From Candidatus Sulfotelmatobacter sp. (GTDB taxonomy: Bacteria; Acidobacteriota; Terriglobia; Terriglobales; Acidobacteriaceae), in NCBI GenBank assembly GCA_030045935.1, contig JASIEN010000336.1:1-10221 (forward strand): a stretch of DNA of 10,221 nt, written 5' to 3'. Position 1 is the first letter of the stretch. Every line of letters starts with the position of its first letter. Under the pieces are notes generated by a model. The model was not told where the DNA came from and made no database searches. It worked only from the letters and a program-made list of their open reading frames with translations. Of the stretch, positions 1-7,039 are shown one piece after another. A program made the position numbers and the translations under genes.

Positions 1-469
1 AAGGCTCTTCATCAACCTCGAATCCCTGGGCCTTCGCGACCTCTGTTAGCGGACCGAAGTATTGGGCCGCATCTTTCAGGCCCGGATATACAGCAGCGCT
101 CTCTGCGGCAATCAGAATGGAGGAATTCACGTCTTCACCGTGCGCCAGTGGAGGCCGAGAAAACGCTGCCAACAGAACATTCCCAGCAGCGCCCGTAGAT
201 GAGCGCTTCCCATCGGCTGCAGAAGTGTCATCCTGGGGCGCATTCATTTCGTCGGTGCGAAGCACCCATCCCGCTGGAATCTTGCAGGCAAATCCAAACG
301 CAGAATTTCGATAGACTCCGTCGCTGATCACTCCTGCGGCAATGGGATCCGCAGCGGCCGCTTTGCGCGTTGCGGAGGAGGGGTGGCTTGAAGATGTCTG
401 TGCCCCAACTGAGTTCAGCGCAATCGCACAGCTCAGGAAACACAAGCAGGCCAGCCGGTAACACTTCAT
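1..469 (-). CDS. Secreted hypothetical protein, N-terminal part (runs off the window)
   Basis: An open frame of 156 codons starts at ATG 469 and continues past the left edge. The product starts MKCYRLACLCFLSCAIALNS, a short basic end followed by a hydrophobic stretch, with a plausible signal peptidase I site after V-G-A at about residue 23. There is no good lipobox. After a Ser/Ala-rich linker comes a module G-V-Y-R-N-S-A-F-G-F-A-C-K-I-P-A-G-W at about residues 51-68. I associate this pattern with secreted or cell-envelope hypothetical proteins of Acidobacteriota; that link is from memory, not a search. The function is unknown. The start is 35 bases after the mscL stop on the same strand, so it could be cotranscribed with mscL. 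The ribosome site is weak (AACGGG just before ATG). Confidence 0.72.
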   Translation of the reverse strand, partial: MKCYRLACLCFLSCAIALNSVGAQTSSSHPSSATRKAAAADPIAAGVISDGVYRNSAFGFACKIPAGWVLRTDEMNAPQDDTSAADGKRSSTGAAGNVLLAAFSRPPLAHGEDVNSSILIAAESAAVYPGLKDAAQYFGPLTEVAKAQGFEVDEEP

Positions 470-504
470 CCCGTTATGTTACTTGATTAATGCCCCGCCG
501 ATGG

Positions 505-924
505 CTACGCGGCCTTTCCCATCACCGGCTGCGTGCAATGACCGCAGCGCCTGGCGTCGATGGGAATCTCCATCTGGCATTCCGGGCATTTCTTGGTTGT
601 GGGATCGGGCGCTTTATCGCCTTTATGCATGCGGGCCACGAGGGTATTCACCGGGAGCACGACGAAGAAGTAAACGGTAGCGGCGATCAGCAGGAACGAA
701 ATCACCGCATTGATGAAGTTGTCGAGCGGGAACGAAACACCGTGGACCGTAAACTGTAAGCTGGAAAACTTCTCTCCCCCACCGGTAGCCAGTTTGATCA
801 GCGGATTGAGAAAGGCCGACGTCAATCCGGCAACCACACTGGCAAAAGCAGCGCCGATCACCACTCCGACCGCCATATCGACCACATTTCCGCGCAGGAT
901 GAACTTCTTGAAGCCATCAAGCAT
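505..924 (-). CDS. mscL: Large-conductance mechanosensitive channel MscL with C-terminal zinc ribbon
   Basis: The 139-residue product matches MscL, the inner-membrane channel that opens under high membrane tension and vents solutes during hypo-osmotic shock. The hallmark N-terminus MLDGFKKFILRGNVVDMAVG leads into TM1 (about 14-40, with the tightly packed VVIGAAF part). A periplasmic loop (about 41-68) and TM2 (about 69-95, NFINAVISFLLIAATVYFFV) follow. Instead of the usual acidic cytoplasmic helix, the tail carries C113-x2-C116 and C127-x2-C130, a likely zinc ribbon. I chose ATG 924 because GGAGG lies six bases upstream and it gives the family's standard N-terminus. A longer frame up to 981 would run through the predicted promoter. 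Length agrees with the family (E. coli 136). It appears to have its own promoter. Confidence 0.95.
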   Translation of the reverse strand: MLDGFKKFILRGNVVDMAVGVVIGAAFASVVAGLTSAFLNPLIKLATGGGEKFSSLQFTVHGVSFPLDNFINAVISFLLIAATVYFFVVLPVNTLVARMHKGDKAPDPTTKKCPECQMEIPIDARRCGHCTQPVMGKAA

Positions 925-952
925 AGGAACCCTCCAGAAACGAAGTGAGGCC

Positions 953-981
953 AATCTAAGGCAGGCAACCCGCGAGGTCAA
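953..981 (-). promoter_or_regulatory. Predicted sigma-70 type promoter of mscL
   Basis: On the minus strand, TTGACC (981-976) and TAGATT (958-953) are separated by 17 bases: five of six and four of six matches to the -35 and -10 consensus. Transcription would start near 946, giving a leader of about 22 bases that contains the GGAGG of mscL. Motif inspection only. Confidence 0.55.
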
Positions 982-1061
982 GCTGCGAACGGCAGGATTT
1001 CATTATGCCCTTCGCCCTCGGACAAATCCTGGCGAGGTGGGCCTCCTAAAAAGACCAATAT

Positions 1062-1970
1062 CTAAACAGAACAACTTCCCGACCCATTCCGAGAACGTTT
1101 GAGAAACTCGGCCTGGCGCCTTAGCTCTTCCAATCGTTTGCTTCGTTCGTCGGAACTCAGGGGAGCGGTTGCGGCACATGCAGAACCCCGTTCTTGTGTG
1201 AGTTCATCCGGCATGACGCCCTGCATTTGCATCTTAGCGAGTAAACCCGGAAGGCCCGATAAATTCACCACTTTCTCAACTCTCCCGGTCAACAAGCCTT
1301 TTGCGGCACTGGGAGGTAACATCTGAACGAAGTCATCCTGCCGCGGCTGTGGCACGAAATTCAGGGCGCAGTCCGCGCTGATTCGTTTTTCTTCGACCGC
1401 CGAGGCGAGCGCGGACAAGCGATGCTCAACATCTTGGCCCACGCTGACGGTCCAACGCACGGGCTTGCCCTGGGAGCGTGCCTCCGCTATTTCTCTTTCA
1501 TAGCGCTCCTTGAACGCCATTCGTGCCCCAATCTGATCGCCATCGATCAGCAGACTTCGGCACGCGCCGTAAGCAATCTGTTCCTCTTCGCACCACACCA
1601 CGGTGTCATCCTCCAGGCGTTTTCCCTTCGGCATTCTTGCCCAAGCCTCCTCAGGGCCGGGGCGACCGTCATCCAGCGCAGTTTGAAGAACGCCCGCGAG
1701 TTCACGAAGTTCTGCAATCTTCGGAAACCACCTGAGCTCATACCGCGCCCGGCGAAATGCGGTCCGCAAGTCATCTGGTTCGATATCGGCTAGAGCCTCT
1801 CCGTAAATCGCCTGCCGCTCTGCCGTAAGTCCCTCGCCGAAGGCTTCTGCAAGCACGGTGATCTCATTTACGAGCCAATCAGCGAAATCGCTCTCGAAGG
1901 ATTTCTTTTGCTCTGGCATTCGCCGCAAGGTTACCGAGTTTTCTTTGCTCCGCTTTGCCGGCTCTGGCAT
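1062..1970 (-). CDS. Hypothetical protein, possibly phage replication-P / helicase-loader-like
   Basis: The 302-residue soluble protein has no signal peptide or membrane segment. Residues 24-92 form a charged helical region ending in LRTAFRRARYELRWFPKIAELRELAG. This resembles the pattern 'wFPkiaElr' seen in phage lambda replication protein P-like and other helicase-loader-type proteins. Residues 106-178 (GPEEAW, then VVWCEEE, GARMAFKERYERE and GKPVRWTVSVG) form a second region I associate with hypothetical proteins of phages and bacteria. The C-terminus is basic and helical (about 274-293). These resemblances are from pattern memory, so function is not established. ATG 1970 is preceded by GGTGGAGGTCAA, a strong ribosome site with five-base spacing, and is preferred over ATG 1919, which has none. 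The start lies 92 bases inside the upstream gene, in another frame, so the pair is probably translationally coupled. Confidence 0.75.
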   Translation of the reverse strand: MPEPAKRSKENSVTLRRMPEQKKSFESDFADWLVNEITVLAEAFGEGLTAERQAIYGEALADIEPDDLRTAFRRARYELRWFPKIAELRELAGVLQTALDDGRPGPEEAWARMPKGKRLEDDTVVWCEEEQIAYGACRSLLIDGDQIGARMAFKERYEREIAEARSQGKPVRWTVSVGQDVEHRLSALASAVEEKRISADCALNFVPQPRQDDFVQMLPPSAAKGLLTGRVEKVVNLSGLPGLLAKMQMQGVMPDELTQERGSACAATAPLSSDERSKRLEELRRQAEFLKRSRNGSGSCSV

Positions 1971-2940
1971 TTGACCTCCACCTGAAATCTTCGAAATAGA
2001 ATATGTTAACCGTCTCGCCTCTTTGCCGAGCGTCAGATGCCGCTTGGGTCACCTGCTTCGCTGTCTCCTCCAAGGTCAGGCCTGTATCTTTGGCCTCCGC
2101 TTGGAGCACGGAAGCAACCCTTGAAACAAAGTTGTCTCTGATTGACAGATTCAGGATTCCTAACGCCCGCCTGGCACACATCTGTGCTAAGAAACGCTCC
2201 AGGAATTCGTCATTGGGCGTTCCAAGGCGATAAGCATGATTAGCTTGATCCGTGATGCGTTGAACAATTCCATCCATCGATAGCCTCGTACCTTTGGCCT
2301 CCGACTCCACAGCCGCGATGCCGGCGTCCAGCGAGGGCTCCTGCAGACCCAAAATGTCCAGTATGCGCCTGGCACCCTGTTCTATCTCCGAGCTCGAGAA
2401 CTGTCGATCTTCCATCATTGTTGTCGGTACCTCGAACAAGATAGTGTTCTCTCTTCTTTTCTTGTTCTTAAAATCTAAATCAAAATCAAAAGAAAGAGAA
2501 TCAGAGGGAGAGTAATGCCCGCCCCCTTTGTGGAATGTTGTGGAGGTTTCGGATAAACCCTCTCCTCCTCGGGAGCGGTGATTCTTAATTTTTGAAAGTT
2601 GTCCCTTGATGGTCTCGACCAGTTTTGGAAAATAGAGCACTCGGCATCCAGCGATCTGTGCACTGTTGAAACATGCCAGCACCAACGAACTATGTTTCTT
2701 AAAGTGTTCGGGGTGATGCGCATTGGCAACCCGCCACAGACAAGCCGGACAACCACTACACCCCTGTTCGCAGAGGATGAGGTAGCCCAAATATTCCGAC
2801 CGTAGAGAAGCTCGCAGGAGGTTAACGAACCATCCTTGTTGGAAGTCTTTCAGCCCTGCAGGAACCCAAAAGTCGAGTGGGATGGGCAACCATTTCAATT
2901 CTGCTGTGCTCACGGGCTCGACAGAGTTCCTCAAACGCAC
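1879..2940 (-). CDS. Hypothetical protein with possible DUF1376/YdaU-like N-terminus and duplicated C-terminal module
   Basis: The 353-residue protein reads from a GTG start. Residues 17-106 run WLPIPLDFW, KDFQQGWFVNLLRAS, GYLIL, LWRVANAHHPEHFKKH, VLACF, then VLYFPKL. This order resembles DUF1376/YdaU-type domains of phage replication modules (early GxY, central W-r-h, then vl-F and a final h-P-L). The resemblance is an inference. C57, C61, C64 and C67 with H75, H76, H79 and H83 could bind a metal. A low-complexity linker (about 121-185) leads to two copies of a helical module (190-240 and 256-308). The basic tail overlaps the next gene. GTG 2940 is uncertain: GTG 2913 (V10) has GAGGA 14 bases upstream and is a reasonable alternative. 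The gene lies 142 bases downstream of dnaN on the same strand, so a replication role is suggested but unproven. Confidence 0.7.
   Translation of the reverse strand: MRLRNSVEPVSTAELKWLPIPLDFWVPAGLKDFQQGWFVNLLRASLRSEYLGYLILCEQGCSGCPACLWRVANAHHPEHFKKHSSLVLACFNSAQIAGCRVLYFPKLVETIKGQLSKIKNHRSRGGEGLSETSTTFHKGGGHYSPSDSLSFDFDLDFKNKKRRENTILFEVPTTMMEDRQFSSSEIEQGARRILDILGLQEPSLDAGIAAVESEAKGTRLSMDGIVQRITDQANHAYRLGTPNDEFLERFLAQMCARRALGILNLSIRDNFVSRVASVLQAEAKDTGLTLEETAKQVTQAASDARQRGETVNIFYFEDFRWRSNARAGKAEQRKLGNLAANARAKEILRERFR
2017..2373 (-). repeat. Tandem internal duplication within the gene downstream of dnaN
   Basis: Residues 190-240 and 256-308 of the 2940-1879 product align with one two-residue insertion. 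Shared positions include A-R-R-x-L-x-I-L-x-L at the start, E-A-K-x-T in the middle and T-x-x-A-x-x-A-x-x-x-G at the end. About one third of residues are identical by eye. The copies are divergent at the protein level and not obvious in the DNA, so the duplication is old. Confidence 0.65.
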
Positions 2941-3082
2941 GACCGATCATAGGATGAGCGGGGACCTGGGGGAAATACTGCGCGGCGAATAGCCTTTTAA
3001 AATGTTGTGTAAAAGCGAAGAAAGCTGTGAGCGGCAGCGGGAAAAACGGGGCAAGCTTTCAGAAGGAGATGCGACACGATCA

Positions 3083-4231
3083 TCAGATCCGCATCGGCAT
3101 CACGATATACCGATACCGGTAATCATCCCCTTCGGCGGGCCGGAGCTGACCGGCAGACTGAGCATCTTTCAGCTCCAGGCGCACGTCGCTGGTGCCGGCG
3201 GATTTGAGGAAATCTGTCAGATACTGAGCATTGAAGCCGATGGTCAGCGTATCCCCATCGTAGGGCGTTTCGATCGAATCTTCGGATTCTCCCGCTTCGG
3301 TCGATGACGCCGAGATCTTCATTTCGCCCTTTTCCACCTTCAACCGAACGGCTTTCGAGCGTTCATCGGCGAACTGCTCCACGCGCAGAATGGCCGCGTT
3401 CAGCTCATCACTGTTCAGCGTGACGATCTTGTTGTTGTCTTTGGGAAGGACGGCTTCGAAGTTCGGGAATTGCCCGGTTAGCTGTCGCGAAGTCAGCAGG
3501 CGCGATCCGATACGGAAGAACAGAGTCGATTCATCTTTCGCGAATTCGACAGTTTCGGAATCGGTTGAATCCAGCAGAATCTTCAACTCATCCATCGCCT
3601 TTTTGGGCACCAGCGTCTTCATCTCGCCCGAGACGCCCTCAAACTTCTCACCGCTGCGCTCGCAGTGCGCCAGGCGATGGCCATCGGTCGCAACCATGGT
3701 GATGGACTCGGGCTTCAGCAGCATTAGTGCGCCATTAAGCGTGTAACGTGACTCCTCATTCGAGATCGCAAACCTGGTACGCGCAATCAAGCCATGCAGC
3801 ACCTGGCCGGGAATCTTCACTACTCCGGCAGTTGGAAAAACCGGCAGGCTGGGGAAATTCGATTTGGCCATTCCCACCATCTTTGTGTTCGAGCGTCCAC
3901 AGCGAATGCTGACCCAATGGTTTTCCAGCAGCTTGATGGTGATGTCGGCGTCGGGAAGAAGCTTTACGTAATCGTAGAGCTTGCGTGCGGGAATTGTGCA
4001 TGAGCCTTCTTTTTTGACCTTCGCATCGCACGAGGTGCGAAGGCTGAGATCGAGGTCCGTGGCAGTAAGAGCCAGTTTGCCCTCGGCAGCTTCAAACAAA
4101 TAATTCGAGAGAATGGGAATCGTGGTCTTGCGCTCGACCACACCTTGCGTTGCCGTCAACTCACGCAACAGTTCCTGCTTGCCGACCGTGATTTCCATTG
4201 TGCCCACCGCAACTGCGGCTTCCACCGGCAT
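3083..4231 (-). CDS. dnaN: DNA polymerase III beta subunit (sliding clamp)
   Basis: The product is the ring-shaped processivity clamp that encircles DNA and tethers the replicative polymerase. Clear landmarks are MEITVGKQELLRELTATQGV at residues 12-31, then VERKTTIPILSNYL, the LTATDLDLSLRT strand region, and the classical end YIVMPMRI. Three clamp domains of about 120 residues fit the total length. Two starts are possible. ATG 4231 has GGAG eight bases upstream and gives 382 residues. ATG 4198 (residue 12) gives the usual N-terminus and 371 residues but only a poor GGTGG site. I report the longer form; the first 11 residues (MPVEAAVAVGT) may not be translated. The gene follows dnaA after 297 bases, the standard order. 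Confidence 0.97.
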   Translation of the reverse strand: MPVEAAVAVGTMEITVGKQELLRELTATQGVVERKTTIPILSNYLFEAAEGKLALTATDLDLSLRTSCDAKVKKEGSCTIPARKLYDYVKLLPDADITIKLLENHWVSIRCGRSNTKMVGMAKSNFPSLPVFPTAGVVKIPGQVLHGLIARTRFAISNEESRYTLNGALMLLKPESITMVATDGHRLAHCERSGEKFEGVSGEMKTLVPKKAMDELKILLDSTDSETVEFAKDESTLFFRIGSRLLTSRQLTGQFPNFEAVLPKDNNKIVTLNSDELNAAILRVEQFADERSKAVRLKVEKGEMKISASSTEAGESEDSIETPYDGDTLTIGFNAQYLTDFLKSAGTSDVRLELKDAQSAGQLRPAEGDDYRYRYIVMPMRI

Positions 4232-4528
4232 AACGCTGTCTCCGTGACGCGTACTGTTTTTATTAGCTTATCTCAAATACAAAATCCAATAAAATCAGCC
4301 GTAGTAGAAGACGGTTCGCGGAAGTGAAAAACTTCGAGAACCACGGCATTCTCAGCACTTTCCATACGACCCTTCGAGTGCGAAATCGAACGCTATGCCG
4401 GCGGTGCGGCCCGAATAAAACTTCCATTCTTGCCGCTCGCGACTACCGTTGCTCAGCTTCCATATCTCACTCACATTCAGAAAAGGAAACTGCGGAAAGC
4501 GAAGCAACGCCCTCATGCATCCCGCCAA
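4232..4528 (-). other. dnaA-dnaN intergenic region
   Basis: These 297 bases contain no convincing gene. On the minus strand the part nearest dnaN is AT-rich and holds a weak promoter-like pair, TTGGAT and TAATAA 18 bases apart (about 4293-4264), which could drive dnaN separately. A small hairpin GAAGT-TTTTC-ACTTC (about 4325-4339) lacks the run of T expected of a terminator. No DnaA box within one mismatch was noticed. Confidence 0.35.
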
Positions 4529-5905
4529 TCACCCACCCAACTGCTCGGTGAGCTTATTGAGCAGTCTGTTCAAATCCTTATCGTTCTTGCGAACCTCTTC
4601 AATTTTTTCCACGGAGTGCAGCACGGTGGTGTGGTGCTTCCCACCGAACTGGCGGCCGATCTCGGGCAACGACGCTTCGGTCATGTGCTTGGCCAGATAC
4701 ATCGCAATCTGCCGCGGATAAACGATGGCTCGCGAATTATCTTTCGCTTTGATCTCAACCAGCCGCAATCCAAACTGCTCGGCTACCATTTTCTGAATCG
4801 ATTCGATCGTGACACGCCGCGCCTGCGAGTCGATAAAATTCTTCAGCACCTGCTGCGCGTAGGGCAGAGTGATCTCCGCTCCAATCAATGACGAATGCGC
4901 CACCAACCGGATGAGCGCGCCTTCCAGCTCGCGCACGTTCGAGCGGATATTCTGTGCCACATACAAGGCGACGTCGGTCGGCAGCGTAACTTTCTCCTGC
5001 TCCGCTTTCTTTTGCAGAATGGCGACTTTGGTTTCCAGATCGGGCGGCTGAATATCGGCAATCAATCCCCACTCGAAGCGGCTGCGCAGACGATCTTCGA
5101 TCTCCGCCAGCTCTTTCGGCGGACGATCGCTGGCAATCACGATCTGCTTCATGGTTTCGTGCAGGGCATTGAAGGTGTGGAAGAACTCTTCCTGCGTACG
5201 CTCTTTGCCGGCCAGGAACTGAATGTCATCGATCAACAAAACGTCGACGCTGCGGAAGCGATCGCGGAAAGATGTCATCTTGTCGTAGCGCAGCGAGTTG
5301 ATCATGTCATTGGTGAACTTCTCGCTGGAGACGTAGCAAATCGCCGCCTGGGGCTGCCGGCGCTGGACTTCGTGTCCAATGGCCTGCATCAGGTGCGTCT
5401 TGCCCATGCCGACGCCGCCATACAGGAACAGCGGGTTGTACGCTTTCGACGGACGCTCGGCCACGGCCTGGCAAGCGGCATGCGCGAATTGGTTTCCGCT
5501 GCCGATCACGAAAGCGTCGAAGGTGTAGCGCGGATTCAGTTGCGCCGCGCCATCCCAGTCGAAGCGTGACTGCGAGGGCCCGCCGATCGCCGCTGCCTGG
5601 GCCGACAGGCCACCGTTGTGACGCACGGCTGTCGCGGCGGGATCATCCTCCGGGGTGACGAACTTCACGTCATTGAACTCGAGGCCGAGATTGTCGATCG
5701 CCTCTTGAATCAGGTCGGCGTACTTGTCGCCGGCGTGGCGGAACTCGGCGGTGGGCACGCGCACGAACAGTATCCCCCCGCTCGAGTGGCTATAGCGCGT
5801 CGGCTTCAGCCAGGTGTCGTAGGAGTGCCGGTTGATTTTCTTTTCCAGCGCGTCGAGAATACGCGTCCACGGATTAGGGGAAAGCGTTGTAGTCGGTGCT
5901 GACAT
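4529..5905 (-). CDS. dnaA: Chromosomal replication initiator protein DnaA
   Basis: The 458-residue AAA+ ATPase binds DnaA boxes at oriC, opens the origin and recruits the helicase. Domain I spans about 12-85 (WTRILDALEKKINRHSYDTWLKP) and domain II is a short linker (about 86-122). Domain III has Walker A GGVGMGKT (163-170), Walker B LLIDD (223-227), sensor 1 IVIASD (255-260), the box VII arginine in LRSRFEWG (R276) and sensor 2 RELEGAL (325-331). Domain IV (about 365-458) includes YPRQIAMYLAK and the DNA-binding signature IGRQFGGKHHTTVLHSVEKI. All key residues are present. ATG 5905 gives the normal N-terminus, but no good ribosome site lies close upstream: GGCGG sits 15 bases away inside a predicted hairpin. 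The start codon is within a 12-bp palindrome. Confidence 0.99.
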   Translation of the reverse strand: MSAPTTTLSPNPWTRILDALEKKINRHSYDTWLKPTRYSHSSGGILFVRVPTAEFRHAGDKYADLIQEAIDNLGLEFNDVKFVTPEDDPAATAVRHNGGLSAQAAAIGGPSQSRFDWDGAAQLNPRYTFDAFVIGSGNQFAHAACQAVAERPSKAYNPLFLYGGVGMGKTHLMQAIGHEVQRRQPQAAICYVSSEKFTNDMINSLRYDKMTSFRDRFRSVDVLLIDDIQFLAGKERTQEEFFHTFNALHETMKQIVIASDRPPKELAEIEDRLRSRFEWGLIADIQPPDLETKVAILQKKAEQEKVTLPTDVALYVAQNIRSNVRELEGALIRLVAHSSLIGAEITLPYAQQVLKNFIDSQARRVTIESIQKMVAEQFGLRLVEIKAKDNSRAIVYPRQIAMYLAKHMTEASLPEIGRQFGGKHHTTVLHSVEKIEEVRKNDKDLNRLLNKLTEQLGG

Positions 5906-5942
5906 AAATTTATGAAATACCCGCCGTTGGCCACCCCGGCGG
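5903..5942 (-). promoter_or_regulatory. dnaA leader: start-codon palindrome and GC-rich hairpin
   Basis: CATAAATTTATG (5903-5914) is a perfect 12-bp palindrome whose last three bases on the minus strand are the dnaA ATG. Just upstream in the message, CCGCCG (5942-5937) and CGGCGG (5926-5921) can pair across a ten-base loop. The only purine-rich stretch able to act as a ribosome site, GGCGGG, lies in the second arm, so the hairpin could affect translation. A regulatory role is inferred. Confidence 0.35.
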
Positions 5943-6335
5943 CTGGTACGAGGGCGCCTGTCTAAAACTGCGTTAGCTTACTTGCTGATGGAACTAAAAG
6001 CTGGACTTCTCAGTTTACTGTGGAATGCGCTTCTGTTGTCGTGCGCGGTTGCCATGTGAATGAGAATTTTTAAAACTGACCGTGCGGCATAGTAGCACAA
6101 AATTTTTTCGCCGCACGGAATTTTTCACGAAGAATTTTTCCTCTCCCCTGCATTCAGAACCCGACTCGGCGCGCCTGTCAAGTGTCAAAGAGGTAAATGC
6201 AACGCGAGATGTGCAGAGTGCGCTGAACGCAGGAGGCGAAAAAATAAGAACCTTGCGCGTTAGTGTTCGTTAGCCCGCGTGGTCCTCGGATTTGTGACGC
6301 CAGGTGAGCGCTCTTTGCCGGCGGCATTTTGACGC
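5906..6335. other. Intergenic region upstream of dnaA, candidate part of oriC
   Basis: These 430 bases hold no convincing gene. The AT-rich core at 6061-6140 has GAATTTTT at 6064, 6118 and 6132, the last two as GAATTTTTC copies 14 bases apart. A perfect inverted repeat, CCGTGCGGC (6080-6088) and GCCGCACGG (6110-6118), encloses a 21-base AT-rich loop. Two sites differ by one base from the DnaA box TTWTNCACA: TGTGAATGA (6055-6063, reverse) and TTTTTCACG (6121-6129, forward). About that many would be expected by chance in this length. Position next to dnaA and AT-richness favour an origin element or unwinding region, but no box cluster is seen. Confidence 0.35.
6080..6118. repeat. Perfect 9-bp inverted repeat in the dnaA upstream region
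   Basis: CCGTGCGGC at 6080-6088 is the exact reverse complement of GCCGCACGG at 6110-6118. The 21-base loop includes AAAATTTTTT. The second arm is followed on the plus strand by AATTTTT, which recalls an intrinsic terminator, but the loop is long and no gene on that strand needs one. It could equally be a protein-binding site or an origin element. Confidence 0.6.
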
Positions 6336-6667
6336 TTAGAGATTCTCCTGAATAAAGCGGGGACTAAGGTGAACATCAAGTTGTACCAGTGGCGAATCTC
6401 CGACCGCTTTGAAGCTATGGATCTCACCGGCTTTAATCACGAAGATGTCGCCAGCACTACCCTCGAATGTCTGGCCGTTTACCGTCCACACTCCCCGGCC
6501 TTCGCGGATGAACTGGATCTCATCATAAGGGTGGCGGTGCGGACCTGGCCCCGAGCCAGGTTTTCATGGAAGAGGAACACTGAAACATCGGTATTGCCCT
6601 GCTCAGATCCGACGAACTCATACGAACTGCCGACAAAAGGCAGCTTCTCTTGCCGCACGTGATGCAT
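6336..6667 (-). pseudogene. Single-domain cupin protein, frameshifted
   Basis: ATG 6667 has an excellent AGGAGG six bases upstream and begins MHHVRQEKLPFVGSSYEFVG. The frame reads normally to FLFHEN, then the cupin continues one frame over as PGSGPGPHRHPYDEI to the stop TAA at 6336-6338. The total of 332 bases is one short of 111 codons, so a single base is missing at about 6555-6564 (AACCTGG where AACCCTGG would restore the frame). Motif 1 is perfect after the shift: H-x-H-x3-E-x6-G in HRHPYDEIQFIREG. Motif 2 is GDIFVIKAGEIHSF, with K where P is usual. Small cupins bind a metal and act in varied oxidations, isomerisations or sensing; substrate cannot be inferred. The intact motifs suggest a very recent mutation or a sequencing error. 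Downstream of the VOC gene on the same strand. Confidence 0.85.
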
Positions 6668-7039
6668 CTTCAGCCTCCTGACAGCATTGGATGACCGTCG
6701 CTTCTCTTTTGCTCCGGGCGCTGTTTGTCGTGAAAAACAACGTAACATAGAGAGGTATCTGGCAATACCGTTCGGTGAAGGCAACGCAGCGACCTGCGAA
6801 TTGGCGGGTGAAAGCCGCCGAGTGGGTCGCTCTCAGGCCATGGATTTGGCGAGGCGGAAAATCTTCCAAGTCAGGTGCGAATCGATCAGGGAATCCCGGG
6901 TACTATTGCCGGAGTTTGATTTGCACGTGGTGGCTGGCAATCCTGCAATCGTAAACAGGTACACCAACGCATGCCCCAGCGTCGATTGCTCCCGTCATCG
7001 GTCAAGCGTTTCAAATCTCTATCGAATCCGGGCCGGGCG
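6668..7039. other. Intergenic region between VOC gene and cupin gene
   Basis: These 372 bases show no gene I can support. A plus-strand open frame covering most of it has no recognisable motif and no good ribosome site. The only clear element is the cupin ribosome site (AGGAGG on the minus strand, at about 6674-6679). No terminator, promoter or repeat stood out. Confidence 0.4.

Noticed and set aside
710..1102. Plus-strand open frame of 130 codons
   Set aside because: Antisense to mscL and its promoter; no ribosome site or family motif.
3020..3060. Inverted repeat GAAAGCT / AGCTTTC after dnaN as a terminator
   Set aside because: The loop is 27 bases and no T run follows the second arm on the dnaN strand.
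4895..5569. Long plus-strand open frame of 224 codons
   Set aside because: It lies fully antisense to the conserved AAA+ region of dnaA; its composition is that expected of a shadow, with no recognisable motif.
6082..6273. Plus-strand open frame of 63 codons upstream of dnaA
   Set aside because: Begins at GTG inside the inverted repeat with no ribosome site; more likely noncoding origin or leader sequence.
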